From positions 1-31,113 of the forward strand of contig JBHAZV010000025.1 in the NCBI GenBank assembly GCA_041781135.1: a DNA stretch of 31,113 nt. Direction: 5' to 3'. The position numbers and the translations under genes are program-made. This stretch comes from JAUMXJ01 sp041781135. GTDB taxonomy: Bacteria; Bacillota; Clostridia; Peptostreptococcales; Acidaminobacteraceae. Below the pieces are notes generated by a model. It did not search any database, was not told the origin of the DNA, and saw only the letters and a program-made list of their open reading frames with translations. Shown piece by piece: positions 1 to 7,174 of this stretch (positions are counted from its first letter, which is position 1; each line of letters opens with the position of its first letter).

Positions 1-324
1 GGGATATTGGAGGAATATCTCAGAGAGAATATCAGGGAGGTAAGAAATATGTTCTTCGGAGAATACGATTACGAGACAGACATAAGAGTAAAGACGCGCG
101 AATCATACGATGCAGGCATGAAATTAGGCGAAGAACGCGGCGAAAAGCGCGGCATAAAACTTGGTGAAAAGCGTGGCGAAGCAAAGGGGCTTGCTAAGGG
201 TTTATCAAGGGGCGAGCAGCAGAGCAAGCTTCGGATCGCCTCGCAGATGAAGCTGGAAAAATTCGAACCTGGACAGATTTCCAAACTCACAGGACTTTCC
301 CTCGAAGAAGTGGAAGCGCTTTAG
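1..324 (+). CDS. C-terminal part of an Rpn / PD-(D/E)XK nuclease-family transposase-like protein (5' end outside window)
   Basis: The reading frame is open from base 1 and ends with TAG at 322-324, so this is the 3' end of a gene that starts before the window. A TTG at 7 is in frame but has no clear ribosome site and is probably internal. The visible part holds a short helical stretch, then a Lys/Glu/Gly-rich segment with repeated G-E-x-R-G and G-E-K-R-G steps, then a small C-terminal helix ending in S-L-E-E-V-E-A-L. This charged repeat plus terminal helix is the usual tail of the Rpn family (recombination-promoting nuclease / putative transposase), whose nuclease core lies upstream. The core is not visible, so the family call rests on the tail alone. 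Confidence 0.6.
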   Translation, partial: GILEEYLRENIREVRNMFFGEYDYETDIRVKTRESYDAGMKLGEERGEKRGIKLGEKRGEAKGLAKGLSRGEQQSKLRIASQMKLEKFEPGQISKLTGLSLEEVEAL

Positions 325-386
325 GGGTAAGCGCAAATTATACATTGCAGACTCTGCGGATATTTAATTGTATACAGGCCGATATA

Positions 387-463
387 TAGTTAACATATGA
401 GTATTGCGAAGATAGCCCCATTTTACAGTTAACGCATGAACGCTGCGAATCAACTGCATTTTA
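387..463. repeat. Imperfect tandem duplication, two copies of about 39 bp
   Basis: Copy 1 is 387-425 and copy 2 is 426-463. Both run AGTTAAC..CATGA, then GCGAA, then C..CATTTTA. It lies in the 206-bp gap between the left-edge gene and the lepB promoter. A third, more decayed copy may precede it around 340-366 (TTGCAG..TCTGCGGATATTTA). No coding function is seen. Confidence 0.6.
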
Positions 464-493
464 AGTTTGTTTAAATATTACAGCCGCCGTTCG

Positions 494-522
494 TTGAACG
501 GATCGCGCATTTATGTTATAAT
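494..522 (+). promoter_or_regulatory. Sigma-A-type promoter of lepB, leaving almost no 5' leader
   Basis: The -35 box TTGAAC is at 494-499 and the -10 box TATAAT at 517-522, separated by exactly 17 bp. Transcription should begin near 529, while the lepB ATG is at 531. There is no Shine-Dalgarno sequence between them, so the message is predicted to be essentially leaderless. A 6-bp inverted repeat CCGTTC/GAACGG (487-492 / 496-501) overlaps the -35 box and could be a regulator site. Confidence 0.75.
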
Positions 523-530
523 TAAAAACC

Positions 531-1091
531 ATGAAGAAGTTTGTATTAAATGCACTGTCCTGGTTGAGAGAAATTCTTATTGGCATAGCGATTGTGCTGG
601 TTTTTAATATATTTTTCGTAGCTTCGACAGTGTACAACATTTCAATGTACAAAACTCTTGAAGAGGGCGATATCGTGCTGATGCTCAGGACGCAGAATGT
701 CAGTCGCGGTGATATAGTCTCTTTTAAGTCGCATCTTGTTGTTACAGAGAGCGACCTGCGGACTGTAAATTTTATTCAGAGACTTTTTAATAAGCCGGGA
801 GATAGGAAAAATCTGATAAAACGTGTAATTGCAGAGCCTGGAGATCTTGTGCGAATATCCGAAGGCAGAGTTTATCTGAATGGGACGATGCTTGCCGAGC
901 CATATGTGCAGGAATTTTTTGCGGGGCTCGATTTCGAAGAACAGCGAGTTCCGGACGACTGTTACTTCGTGCTTGGCGATAATCGACCGCACTCACTCGA
1001 CAGCAGGAGTTTTGGCTTTGTAAAAAAAGAAGACGTAATTGGCAAGGTGCTTTTCAGGTTTTGGCCTTTGAATAAGCTCGGCAAGCCATAA
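531..1091 (+). CDS. lepB: Signal peptidase I
   Basis: Membrane-bound serine protease that removes signal peptides from secreted preproteins. It has one N-terminal membrane segment (residues about 13-32) followed by the extracytoplasmic S26 catalytic domain. The nucleophile is Ser38 in the box N-I-S-M-Y-K-T-L, and the general base is Lys97 in L-I-K-R-V-I-A-E-P-G-D. The conserved box G-D-N-R-P-H-S-L-D-S-R-S-F-G lies near 149-162. The length of 186 residues fits the short Gram-positive SipS type. One oddity is that the usual Pro after S-M-x is Lys41 here. It heads the forward cluster, 28 bp before darA. The start is fixed by the promoter geometry just upstream and by a good N-terminal Lys-rich signal anchor. 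Confidence 0.93.
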   Translation: MKKFVLNALSWLREILIGIAIVLVFNIFFVASTVYNISMYKTLEEGDIVLMLRTQNVSRGDIVSFKSHLVVTESDLRTVNFIQRLFNKPGDRKNLIKRVIAEPGDLVRISEGRVYLNGTMLAEPYVQEFFAGLDFEEQRVPDDCYFVLGDNRPHSLDSRSFGFVKKEDVIGKVLFRFWPLNKLGKP

Positions 1092-1119
1092 TATAATATG
1101 TTAAAGGACGGGAGGGTTT

Positions 1120-1443
1120 ATGAAATTAGTTATTGCAATAGTTCACGATGATGATGTCGGAGGGCTCCTAAAGGCGATGAATAAAGCGGATTTCCGCTCA
1201 ACCAAGCTTTCCACATCCGGCGGTTTTCTGCGCGCGGGAAACACCACCCTGCTTATAGGAATAGAAGCTGATAGGCTTGATGAGCTCAAAGGGATTATTG
1301 AAGCTTCCTGCAGGACAAGAAAAGAGATTGTGACCACTCCGCCGCTGCTCGGCGAGGGCTCTCTTGCGAGTGTTCCTATCGAAATTACTGTGGGCGGGGC
1401 AACTATGTTTGTGCTTGATGTGGAACAGTATTTCAAAATTTAA
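1120..1443 (+). CDS. darA: Cyclic-di-AMP receptor protein, DarA/PstA (YaaQ) family
   Basis: A PII-like trimeric cytoplasmic protein that binds cyclic-di-AMP. Its downstream target is not settled. The 107-residue length and the sequence are typical: it opens M-K-L-V-I-A-I-V-H-D-D-D, followed by the T-K-L-S-T-S-G-G-F-L-R-A-G-N-T-T-L-L-I-G segment, which is the family's ligand-binding and beta-strand core. It ends in the G-G-A-T-M-F-V-L-D-V strand. A strong GGGAGG site precedes the ATG. The stop TAA overlaps the holB ATG by one base (TAATG), which indicates translational coupling. The position before holB matches the Bacillus yaaQ-yaaR-holB order, although yaaR is absent. Confidence 0.93.
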   Translation: MKLVIAIVHDDDVGGLLKAMNKADFRSTKLSTSGGFLRAGNTTLLIGIEADRLDELKGIIEASCRTRKEIVTTPPLLGEGSLASVPIEITVGGATMFVLDVEQYFKI

Positions 1444-2207
1444 TGGATCTCAAAGAGTATTTCAGCAAAGTTTTTGGCGCAGGCAGTTACGCTCATTTTT
1501 ACCTGTTGTCAGATGCGGAAGCGATTGACTGCGCGCTTTCGGTTTTGTTCTGTGATACGCATTCGGCCTGCGGAGAATGCGCCGCCTGCCGAAGATGGAG
1601 AAATGGTTTCGAAGGCGATTTTTTTGCTCTGAGGGCCGAAAACGGATCAAAGATCAAGGATGAACAGGTTGCCGAAGCAATAGAACACACTAAGACAAAG
1701 CCGATCGGAAAGTTCGGGGTCGTGGCTGTTTATGAGGCGGATAAGCTTACGGAGCGCGCGCAGAACCATCTGCTGAAGTCACTGGAAGAAGCGCCTCGCG
1801 GGGTAGTGTACTTTATGGAAACGCAGCATCCTCAACGCCTCCTGCCAACAGTGTTGTCAAGAGCTATCAAAATCAGAGGACGGTCGTCGAGAACCGGCGG
1901 CAGCACACTCACAGAGGCATTGCTGAGTTTGGATTCGGATAAACGAGAACTCGCTTTTTCGAAGTACCGCGGGGCAAAGGACCAAAAACAGAATCTGATA
2001 AATGAATTGGTTTTAGCTGCGGATGATATCGCAGCGGAGCTTAGGCGTGCTGTACTTTCCGGAGAGAGCGACAGGGCGAAAATGCTCGAAGATTTGGTTT
2101 TGCGTCTCGACCGTGCGGCGAGCAACATAGAACGCAACGGACATTTTGAACTTAATTTGGATTTGCTCGTAAATAGGAGGCCTTTTGGCGAAGGTAGTTG
2201 GAGTTAG
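1443..2207 (+). CDS. holB: DNA polymerase III subunit delta' (clamp-loader)
   Basis: Clamp-loader subunit of the AAA+ family that helps load the beta sliding clamp. A zinc-binding cluster is visible at Cys37, Cys43, Cys46 and Cys49. The later segment L-T-E-R-A-Q-N-H-L-L-K-S-L-E-E-A-P is the conserved sensor region of delta' and gamma/tau. The Walker A loop is not recognisable; the early strand reads F-Y-L-L-S-D-A-E-A, in keeping with a non-hydrolysing delta'. At 254 residues it is shorter than the usual 310-330, and the shortfall is in the C-terminal collar domain. It is coupled to darA at its start and overlaps ricT by 23 bp at its end. Confidence 0.88.
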   Translation: MDLKEYFSKVFGAGSYAHFYLLSDAEAIDCALSVLFCDTHSACGECAACRRWRNGFEGDFFALRAENGSKIKDEQVAEAIEHTKTKPIGKFGVVAVYEADKLTERAQNHLLKSLEEAPRGVVYFMETQHPQRLLPTVLSRAIKIRGRSSRTGGSTLTEALLSLDSDKRELAFSKYRGAKDQKQNLINELVLAADDIAAELRRAVLSGESDRAKMLEDLVLRLDRAASNIERNGHFELNLDLLVNRRPFGEGSWS

Positions 2208-3099
2208 ATTTAAGAAGGGCGGCAAAATTTATTATTTTGACCCGGCAGATACAGATATAGAAGCGGGTGAGCGCGCCATAGTTGAAACGAGCCGCGGAAT
2301 CGAGATCGGGGAATGTGTTCTTGGTCTGCGTGAAATTGACGACGAAGCGATAGTACAGCCGCTTAAGCCTATTTTAAGAAAAGCGGACTTGCAGGACATC
2401 GAGCTTCAGGCGTCATTAAAAGAAAAGGAAGGCGCTGCCGCAGAGATTTTCAATGAGAAGGTTGCGAGTCGCGGGCTCGAAATGAACCTTACCGAGGTCG
2501 AATATGCATTCGGCGGCGGCAAGATAACTTTTTATTTTACGGCCGAGGGCAGGGTTGATTTCAGAGAGCTTGTTAAGGATCTGGCGTATGAATTCAAAAT
2601 GAGAATAGAGCTTCGTCAGATAGGCGTCCGCGATGAAACAAAGATAGTAAAGGGTCTGGGCCCGTGCGGCAGAGAAGTTTGCTGCGGCAGATGGCTTGCC
2701 GATTTTGCGCCTGTGTCAATAAAAATGGCAAAGGATCAGAATTTATCGCTGCATCCTGTTAAAATTTCGGGGCTTTGCAACAGGCTTATGTGCTGCCTTG
2801 GATATGAGCACGATACTTATGTTCAGATAAGCGCGGATATGCCCGGAGTTTTTGACAAAGTCAAGACTCCTAAGGGCATCGGCATAGTGGTTTCAACCGA
2901 GATATTAAAGGGCAAAGTATCTGTAAAGCTCCGCAGCGAGGGCAAGGGCGGAGAGAGCGACGAAGTGATAGAATCATTTGATAAGGCTGATGTAAGCACG
3001 ATAGAGCCTGCAAACAGGAGCAGATCGCAAAGCATGGAACAGGCTGTCGAAGCGGGAGAGCAGTTCAGCATCAACGAGTTAAAGGCGCTCGAGGATTAA
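2185..3099 (+). CDS. ricT: PSP1-domain protein, RicT/YaaT type
   Basis: Homologue of the RicT (YaaT) component of the Bacillus RicAFT complex, which carries Fe-S clusters and acts with RNase Y in mRNA processing and in development. The PSP1 domain spans roughly residues 55-140. Two cysteine clusters, Cys161/166/167 (P-C-G-R-E-V-C-C-G) and Cys198/203/204 (L-C-N-R-L-M-C-C), match the family's likely iron-sulfur ligands. The last 60 residues are polar and probably flexible. The start is TTG at 2185, chosen because AGGAGG lies 4 bases upstream and the N-terminus then reads M-A-K-V-V-G-V-R-F as in relatives. The gene begins inside holB, and its stop is one base before the next ATG. Confidence 0.9.
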   Translation: MAKVVGVRFKKGGKIYYFDPADTDIEAGERAIVETSRGIEIGECVLGLREIDDEAIVQPLKPILRKADLQDIELQASLKEKEGAAAEIFNEKVASRGLEMNLTEVEYAFGGGKITFYFTAEGRVDFRELVKDLAYEFKMRIELRQIGVRDETKIVKGLGPCGREVCCGRWLADFAPVSIKMAKDQNLSLHPVKISGLCNRLMCCLGYEHDTYVQISADMPGVFDKVKTPKGIGIVVSTEILKGKVSVKLRSEGKGGESDEVIESFDKADVSTIEPANRSRSQSMEQAVEAGEQFSINELKALED

Positions 3100-3100
3100 T

Positions 3101-3835
3101 ATGTGCGATTCTGCGGATATTTCGACGGTCTGCGGCAATGAGCGCATAGACGATCTTGGGATAGCAGGGCTGCGCGTAGTTCAAAATCCGGAATATTTTT
3201 GTTTTGGGATAGATGCAGTCCTGCTCGCGAATTATGCGGTGTTTCCGAAAGGCGCTGCAGTTGCGGAGTTTTGCGCAGGCAATGCGGTTGTATCGATTCT
3301 TCTGACAGCAAAGCAGCGGCCGGGGTCAATAGTGGCAATCGAGCTGCAGCCCGAGTTAGCGGAGCTTGCAAAAAAATCCGTTGAAATATCGGGAGTTCAG
3401 GACATAGTCGAAATCGTGTGCGGAGATGCGCTCAGGTCTGCGGAATACATAAAAAAAGCTTCACTCGACGCGATAGTTGTAAACCCGCCATATGTCAGAA
3501 AAGGCAGGGGGCTTGCGTGCGGAAATATACAGCGGTCGCTGGCGAGGCAGGAGAGCACTTTCGGCGTGGACGAGATTTTTGAATCGGCTCAGTACTTGTT
3601 GAAGCACGGCGGAGAGCTTTTTATGGTCAACAGGCCAGATAGGCTTGTAGATATATTTTCGGCGGCGCGAAAGTATGGCGTTGAACCTCGCGAGCTGACT
3701 ATGGTGCAGCCAAACGCTGCAAAACCGCCTAATATAGCGCTGATAAGGTGTAAGAAAGGCGCGGGTCAGGAGCTTAGAATGCTTCCGACTATTTATGTCT
3801 ATGATGAGGACGGGCGCTGCATTTATAATCCATAG
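3101..3835 (+). CDS. TrmN6/YabB-type adenine-N6 methyltransferase (tRNA1(Val) modification family)
   Basis: SAM-dependent methyltransferase of the YabB/YfiC group, whose E. coli member methylates A37 of tRNA-Val. The protein opens with the family signature E-R-I-D-D-L-G-I-A-G-L-R-V-V-Q and F-C-F-G-I-D-A-V-L-L-A. The SAM loop is V-A-E-F-C-A-G-N-A-V-V (near 55-65), somewhat unlike the standard D-L-G-x-G-x-G. The N6-adenine catalytic motif N-P-P-Y is at 128-131. It sits one base after ricT and 31 bases before rsmI. In Bacillus, yabA lies before yabB and the GIY-YIG gene yazA after it; both are missing here. The tRNA target is inferred from the family. Confidence 0.87.
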   Translation: MCDSADISTVCGNERIDDLGIAGLRVVQNPEYFCFGIDAVLLANYAVFPKGAAVAEFCAGNAVVSILLTAKQRPGSIVAIELQPELAELAKKSVEISGVQDIVEIVCGDALRSAEYIKKASLDAIVVNPPYVRKGRGLACGNIQRSLARQESTFGVDEIFESAQYLLKHGGELFMVNRPDRLVDIFSAARKYGVEPRELTMVQPNAAKPPNIALIRCKKGAGQELRMLPTIYVYDEDGRCIYNP

Positions 3836-3866
3836 CCAGCGCTGTATTTGTCAATTTGAGGAGGAT

Positions 3867-4712
3867 ATGCTTTATTTAGTTCCCACACCGATTGGAAATT
3901 TAGGCGATATGACTTTTAGGGCAGTGGAAGCGCTGAAATCTGTCGATACAATATATGCAGAGGACACGAGGCGCACCATGCAGCTGCTAAACCACTTCGG
4001 TATAGGCGGCAGGGTGCGCTCTTATCATGAGCACAACAAGGGAACCGCAGGCGCAAGGATAATCAGCGAACTGCATGCCGGACTGGATATAGCGCTCGTC
4101 TCCGATGCCGGGATGCCGTGTATTTCGGATCCCGGGTTTGAAATCGTGGAAATGTGCATTGCGGAGGGAATCGATTTCACTGTGCTGCCGGGCGCAACGG
4201 CATTTGCGGTAGCGTTTGTTGGGTCAGGCCTTGGCAGGAATGAATTTTATTTTGTCGGCTTTTTGCCAAAGAGCAAAAAACATAGGCGCGAAAGGCTTGA
4301 AGAACTTAAAAGTGCTATGGGCGTTCATATTTTTTATGAGTCTCCGCATGCGCTACGGTCTACACTTGCCGATATGGCAGAGGTGTTTGGCGAAAGAAAT
4401 GCTGTTGTGGCGCGCGAACTTACAAAAATTCATGAAGAATACATAAGAGGCACTCTTGCGGAGCTTGCCGCTCACTTTGAAGATACAGAGCCGAGAGGCG
4501 AATTTGTGGTGCTGGTTGAGGGCGCGGCATCTGCAGAAGCGGAGCATGGAGAAAATTTGCGGATCGATGTCGACGGACGCATATTAGAGGAGCTGCAGAG
4601 CGGCGTGAGCGCGCGCAGCATTGCGGAAACGCTGTCTGCCGAACTCGGCATTAGAAAAAAATTAATTTACGACAGAGTCATTGAGCTAAAAACGCACGAG
4701 AAAAAATTGTAA
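3867..4712 (+). CDS. rsmI: 16S rRNA (cytidine-1402-2'-O)-methyltransferase
   Basis: Tetrapyrrole-methylase-fold enzyme that adds the 2'-O-methyl group to C1402 of 16S rRNA in the decoding centre. The start at 3867 is preferred over one 24 codons upstream because GAGGAGG precedes it and the N-terminus becomes M-L-Y-L-V-P-T-P-I-G-N-L-G-D, the family's universal opening. Further signatures are Y-A-E-D-T-R-R, S-D-A-G-M-P-C-I-S-D-P-G and V-L-P-G-A-T-A. The length of 281 residues is normal. It is the last gene of the lepB-rsmI run and converges with abrB. Confidence 0.95.
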   Translation: MLYLVPTPIGNLGDMTFRAVEALKSVDTIYAEDTRRTMQLLNHFGIGGRVRSYHEHNKGTAGARIISELHAGLDIALVSDAGMPCISDPGFEIVEMCIAEGIDFTVLPGATAFAVAFVGSGLGRNEFYFVGFLPKSKKHRRERLEELKSAMGVHIFYESPHALRSTLADMAEVFGERNAVVARELTKIHEEYIRGTLAELAAHFEDTEPRGEFVVLVEGAASAEAEHGENLRIDVDGRILEELQSGVSARSIAETLSAELGIRKKLIYDRVIELKTHEKKL

Positions 4713-4739
4713 TAAATTCCGTAAAAACCCAGTCAGAGA

Positions 4740-4791
4740 CGCGCAAAAATGCCGAACGGCCGGTGTGGCGATTCGGCTGCTAATTTGCGCG
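4740..4791. terminator. Long imperfect hairpin between convergent rsmI and abrB
   Basis: Perfect 8-bp outer arms CGCGCAAA (4740-4747) and TTTGCGCG (4784-4791) enclose inner arms GCCGAA (4751-4756) and TTCGGC (4772-4777). There is no T-tract on either side, so it is not a textbook intrinsic terminator. It may stop transcription or protect both 3' ends. Confidence 0.45.
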
Positions 4792-4827
4792 GCGGCTAAA
4801 CCGATAAGTCTTTGGGAGGTTTGCAGA

Positions 4828-5079
4828 TTATCTGCCCGAAGCGGATTTCAGTTCTTCGAGACAAGCAGGGCAGACAGATTTGCCTTTTATCACTGATACG
4901 TCACGCGCCTGACCGCAGAAGATACAAGCCGGCTCGTATTTTTTGAGAATGATCATATCGCCTTCTGTGTAAATTTCTACCGGATCCTTGACTTCCAAGT
5001 CGAGGTTTCTGCGAAGCTCGATAGGGATGACAACTCTTCCGAGTTCGTCGATCTTTCTTACTATTCCTGTTGATTTCAT
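4828..5079 (-). CDS. abrB: AbrB/SpoVT-family transition-state regulator with C-terminal Cys4 zinc-ribbon-like tail
   Basis: DNA-binding regulator of the AbrB swapped-hairpin family. Residues 1-48 carry the full AbrB signature (G-I-V-R-K-I-D-E-L-G-R-V-V-I-P and E-L-R-R-N-L-D-L), which forms the dimeric DNA-binding barrel. The C-terminal part has two C-x2-C knuckles, Cys52/55 and Cys70/73, a likely small zinc ribbon seen in several clostridial AbrB-like proteins. Its ATG overlaps the stop of the upstream membrane-protein gene (ATGA), and AAGGAGG sits within that gene's end, so the two are co-translated. The site between rsmI and metG is where Bacillus also keeps abrB. Confidence 0.92.
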   Translation of the reverse strand: MKSTGIVRKIDELGRVVIPIELRRNLDLEVKDPVEIYTEGDMIILKKYEPACIFCGQARDVSVIKGKSVCPACLEELKSASGR

Positions 5080-5555
5080 TTTGCCTCCTTTTCTTTTTCG
5101 AGTTCGCGAATCGTGTCGCCAACATCGTATATGGCCTCCTTGATGTCGGCCAGCGTCTCGCTGTATTTCTTTCCAAAATATTTGTCATACAGCGCTTTTC
5201 CTATTGAAATTGTGTGAATGAAAGAACTAATGCCGCTCACGAGACCCGAATCCTCGTTAAGCTTGGATGTGACATTTTCGGATGTCTCCGAAATATTGTC
5301 GACCGTTGGTCTGAATGCAGCGATGTCATGCGCGATTTCTGCTGATATCTGCTCGATATTTTCCGAGAGCTTCGGCACGACTTCGATTGTTTTGTCGATA
5401 TGTGCTCTGTTATTTTCGACGGTGGCGTGCAGAGTTTTCATAATCTTGTAAGCGCGCAGCAGGATTCTTATCAGCAGCACGAATACGCATACCACGAGCC
5501 CCCATAGCACGAAAAGCAGCAGATCTTGAAATGTGAATGTAATCGTTGTTGGCAT
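5076..5555 (-). CDS. DUF948-like single-pass membrane protein
   Basis: A 159-residue protein with one N-terminal membrane segment (residues about 8-32: F-Q-D-L-L-L-F-V-L-W-G-L-V-V) and a long helical cytoplasmic or wall-side part with heptad-like spacing of Ile, Val and Leu. It ends in a charged E-L-E-K-E-K-E-A-K tail. This matches the DUF948/general-stress-protein type of small coiled-coil membrane protein. The start at 5555 is chosen over one 19 codons upstream because TCGGAGG lies just before it. The function is unknown. Its promoter is back to back with that of metG. Confidence 0.72.
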   Translation of the reverse strand: MPTTITFTFQDLLLFVLWGLVVCVFVLLIRILLRAYKIMKTLHATVENNRAHIDKTIEVVPKLSENIEQISAEIAHDIAAFRPTVDNISETSENVTSKLNEDSGLVSGISSFIHTISIGKALYDKYFGKKYSETLADIKEAIYDVGDTIRELEKEKEAK

Positions 5556-5571
5556 TTTTCCTCCGATTAGT

Positions 5572-5605
5572 ATTATACACCAAAAATGATTTTTTGTGGT
5601 AAAAT
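5572..5605. promoter_or_regulatory. Back-to-back promoters for the DUF948-abrB pair (-) and metG (+)
   Basis: On the minus strand a perfect TATAAT occupies 5577-5572. On the plus strand an extended -10, TGGTAAAAT, occupies 5597-5605, upstream of metG. Neither has a convincing -35 box. The two -10 boxes are only about 22 bp apart, so the polymerases should compete for the same stretch. The ten-base string TTTTGTGGTA of the metG promoter recurs in the smpB promoter. Confidence 0.5.
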
Positions 5606-5636
5606 TATACATAAAAACTGAAACTTAGGAGGAGCT

Positions 5637-7166
5637 ATGAAAAAGTTTTATATAACAACTCCGCTGTATTATCCGAGCGGGAAGCTGCATATAGGGCATA
5701 CATATTCTACAGTGCTTGCGGATGCTGTAGCGCGTTATAAAAGAGAGCGTGGATTTGACGTCTGTTTTTTGACAGGAACTGATGAGCACGGTCAGAAGAT
5801 GGCGGAGGCAGCGGCGTCTGCGGGTAAGGCGCCTCAAGAATTTGCCGACGAGATGGTAGCAGAGATTAAACGGCTCTGGAATTATCTCGGAATCGAATAC
5901 GACGGTTTCTGCCGCACTACAGACGAAGACCACATAAGGCGAGTACAGACGATGGTGAAGCGTCTTTTAGAAAAAGGCGATATTTACCTTGGAACATACG
6001 AGGGTCATTATTGCATACCGGATGAAGCGTTTTGGACTCAGTCGCAGCTTACACCAGACGGGCGCTGCCCGGATTGCGGCGGCGAGGTCGTAAAGCGCAG
6101 CGAGGAAGCGTATTTTTTCAGGCTTTCGAAATATCAAGATGCGCTGCTCAAATTATTTGAAGAAAATCCCGACATACTAAGACCGCACTACAGAATAAAC
6201 GAAATGGTAAACAACTTCATAAAGCCGGGGCTCGAAGACGTTGCGATTACACGCTCCAATTTCAGCTGGGGCATACCGTTCCCCGGCGACGAAAAGCATG
6301 TGCTCTATGTTTGGTTTGACGCGCTCAGCGGGTATCTGACATCGCTTGGCATACCGGAGAAAGAGGACAAGTACTGGCCGGCGGATGTTCATGTGATAGC
6401 GAAAGAGATAGTGAGATTTCACACAATAATATGGTTTTCGTGGCTGATGGCGCTCGATCTTCCGCTGCCCGAACGGGTTCATGCGCATGGCTGGATTTTG
6501 TTTGACGGAAAAAAGATATCCAAGCGAAATCCAAGCAAAATCAACCCTGTAGAGCTTTCGGAGAAATATGGAATAGATGCGCTTAAATACTTCCTCCTCA
6601 GCGAGTATGAAAATGACAAAGACGGGCAGTATACCGAAGAAATTCTCGTAGCGCGCATAAATTCCGATCTCGCCAATGATTTTGGGAATCTGGTATCCCG
6701 AAGTATTTCGATGGTCGAAAAATATAGAGGTGGCGTGATCCCTGCCGCAGCTGAGGCGACAGATTTTGATGAAATCCTTGTGGAAAGGGCGGCGACTTGC
6801 CTTGCCAAAGTCGACAGGCATATGGATGATCTCGACACAAGGAGTGCGCTCGGCGAGATATGGGAACTAATCAGAAGAGCGAATAAGTATATAGATGAAA
6901 CAATGCCTTGGGTGCTCGCAAAATCAGATGATCCGCGCCTCGATACGGTGCTGTACAATCTGATGGATGTGCTTCGAGTGGTTGCGACCCTTGTGCGTCC
7001 GTTTATGCCTGCAACCTCTGCGGAGGTGGCAAAGCGGCTCGGAGCAGAGCTTGGCGATCTTGATACCGCTGCACAGTGGGCGCTCACAAAGGCGGGAACA
7101 AAGGTCTGCAAGGGAGATATTCTTTTCCCGCGCATAGAGATAAAAATCGAAGAAGACGAAGAATAA
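5637..7166 (+). CDS. metG: Methionyl-tRNA synthetase
   Basis: Class I aminoacyl-tRNA synthetase that charges tRNA-Met. The HIGH box is at residues 18-21 (K-L-H-I-G-H-T). The KMSKS loop is the variant K-I-S-K-R at 293-297, preceded by H-A-H-G-W-I-L-F-D-G. The zinc knuckle carries Cys126, Cys144 and Cys147, with Asp129 in the place of the fourth cysteine. The anticodon-binding helical domain follows from about 320 to 500. At 509 residues it lacks the C-terminal EMAP/Trbp111 dimerisation domain found in longer MetG proteins. AGGAGG sits just before the ATG. tatD starts 8 bases after the stop. Confidence 0.96.
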   Translation: MKKFYITTPLYYPSGKLHIGHTYSTVLADAVARYKRERGFDVCFLTGTDEHGQKMAEAAASAGKAPQEFADEMVAEIKRLWNYLGIEYDGFCRTTDEDHIRRVQTMVKRLLEKGDIYLGTYEGHYCIPDEAFWTQSQLTPDGRCPDCGGEVVKRSEEAYFFRLSKYQDALLKLFEENPDILRPHYRINEMVNNFIKPGLEDVAITRSNFSWGIPFPGDEKHVLYVWFDALSGYLTSLGIPEKEDKYWPADVHVIAKEIVRFHTIIWFSWLMALDLPLPERVHAHGWILFDGKKISKRNPSKINPVELSEKYGIDALKYFLLSEYENDKDGQYTEEILVARINSDLANDFGNLVSRSISMVEKYRGGVIPAAAEATDFDEILVERAATCLAKVDRHMDDLDTRSALGEIWELIRRANKYIDETMPWVLAKSDDPRLDTVLYNLMDVLRVVATLVRPFMPATSAEVAKRLGAELGDLDTAAQWALTKAGTKVCKGDILFPRIEIKIEEDEE

Positions 7167-7174
7167 GAATTAGT

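Noticed and set aside
5556..5636. T-box leader for metG
   Set aside because: The gap between promoter and start codon is about 30 bp and has no T-box sequence or antiterminator.
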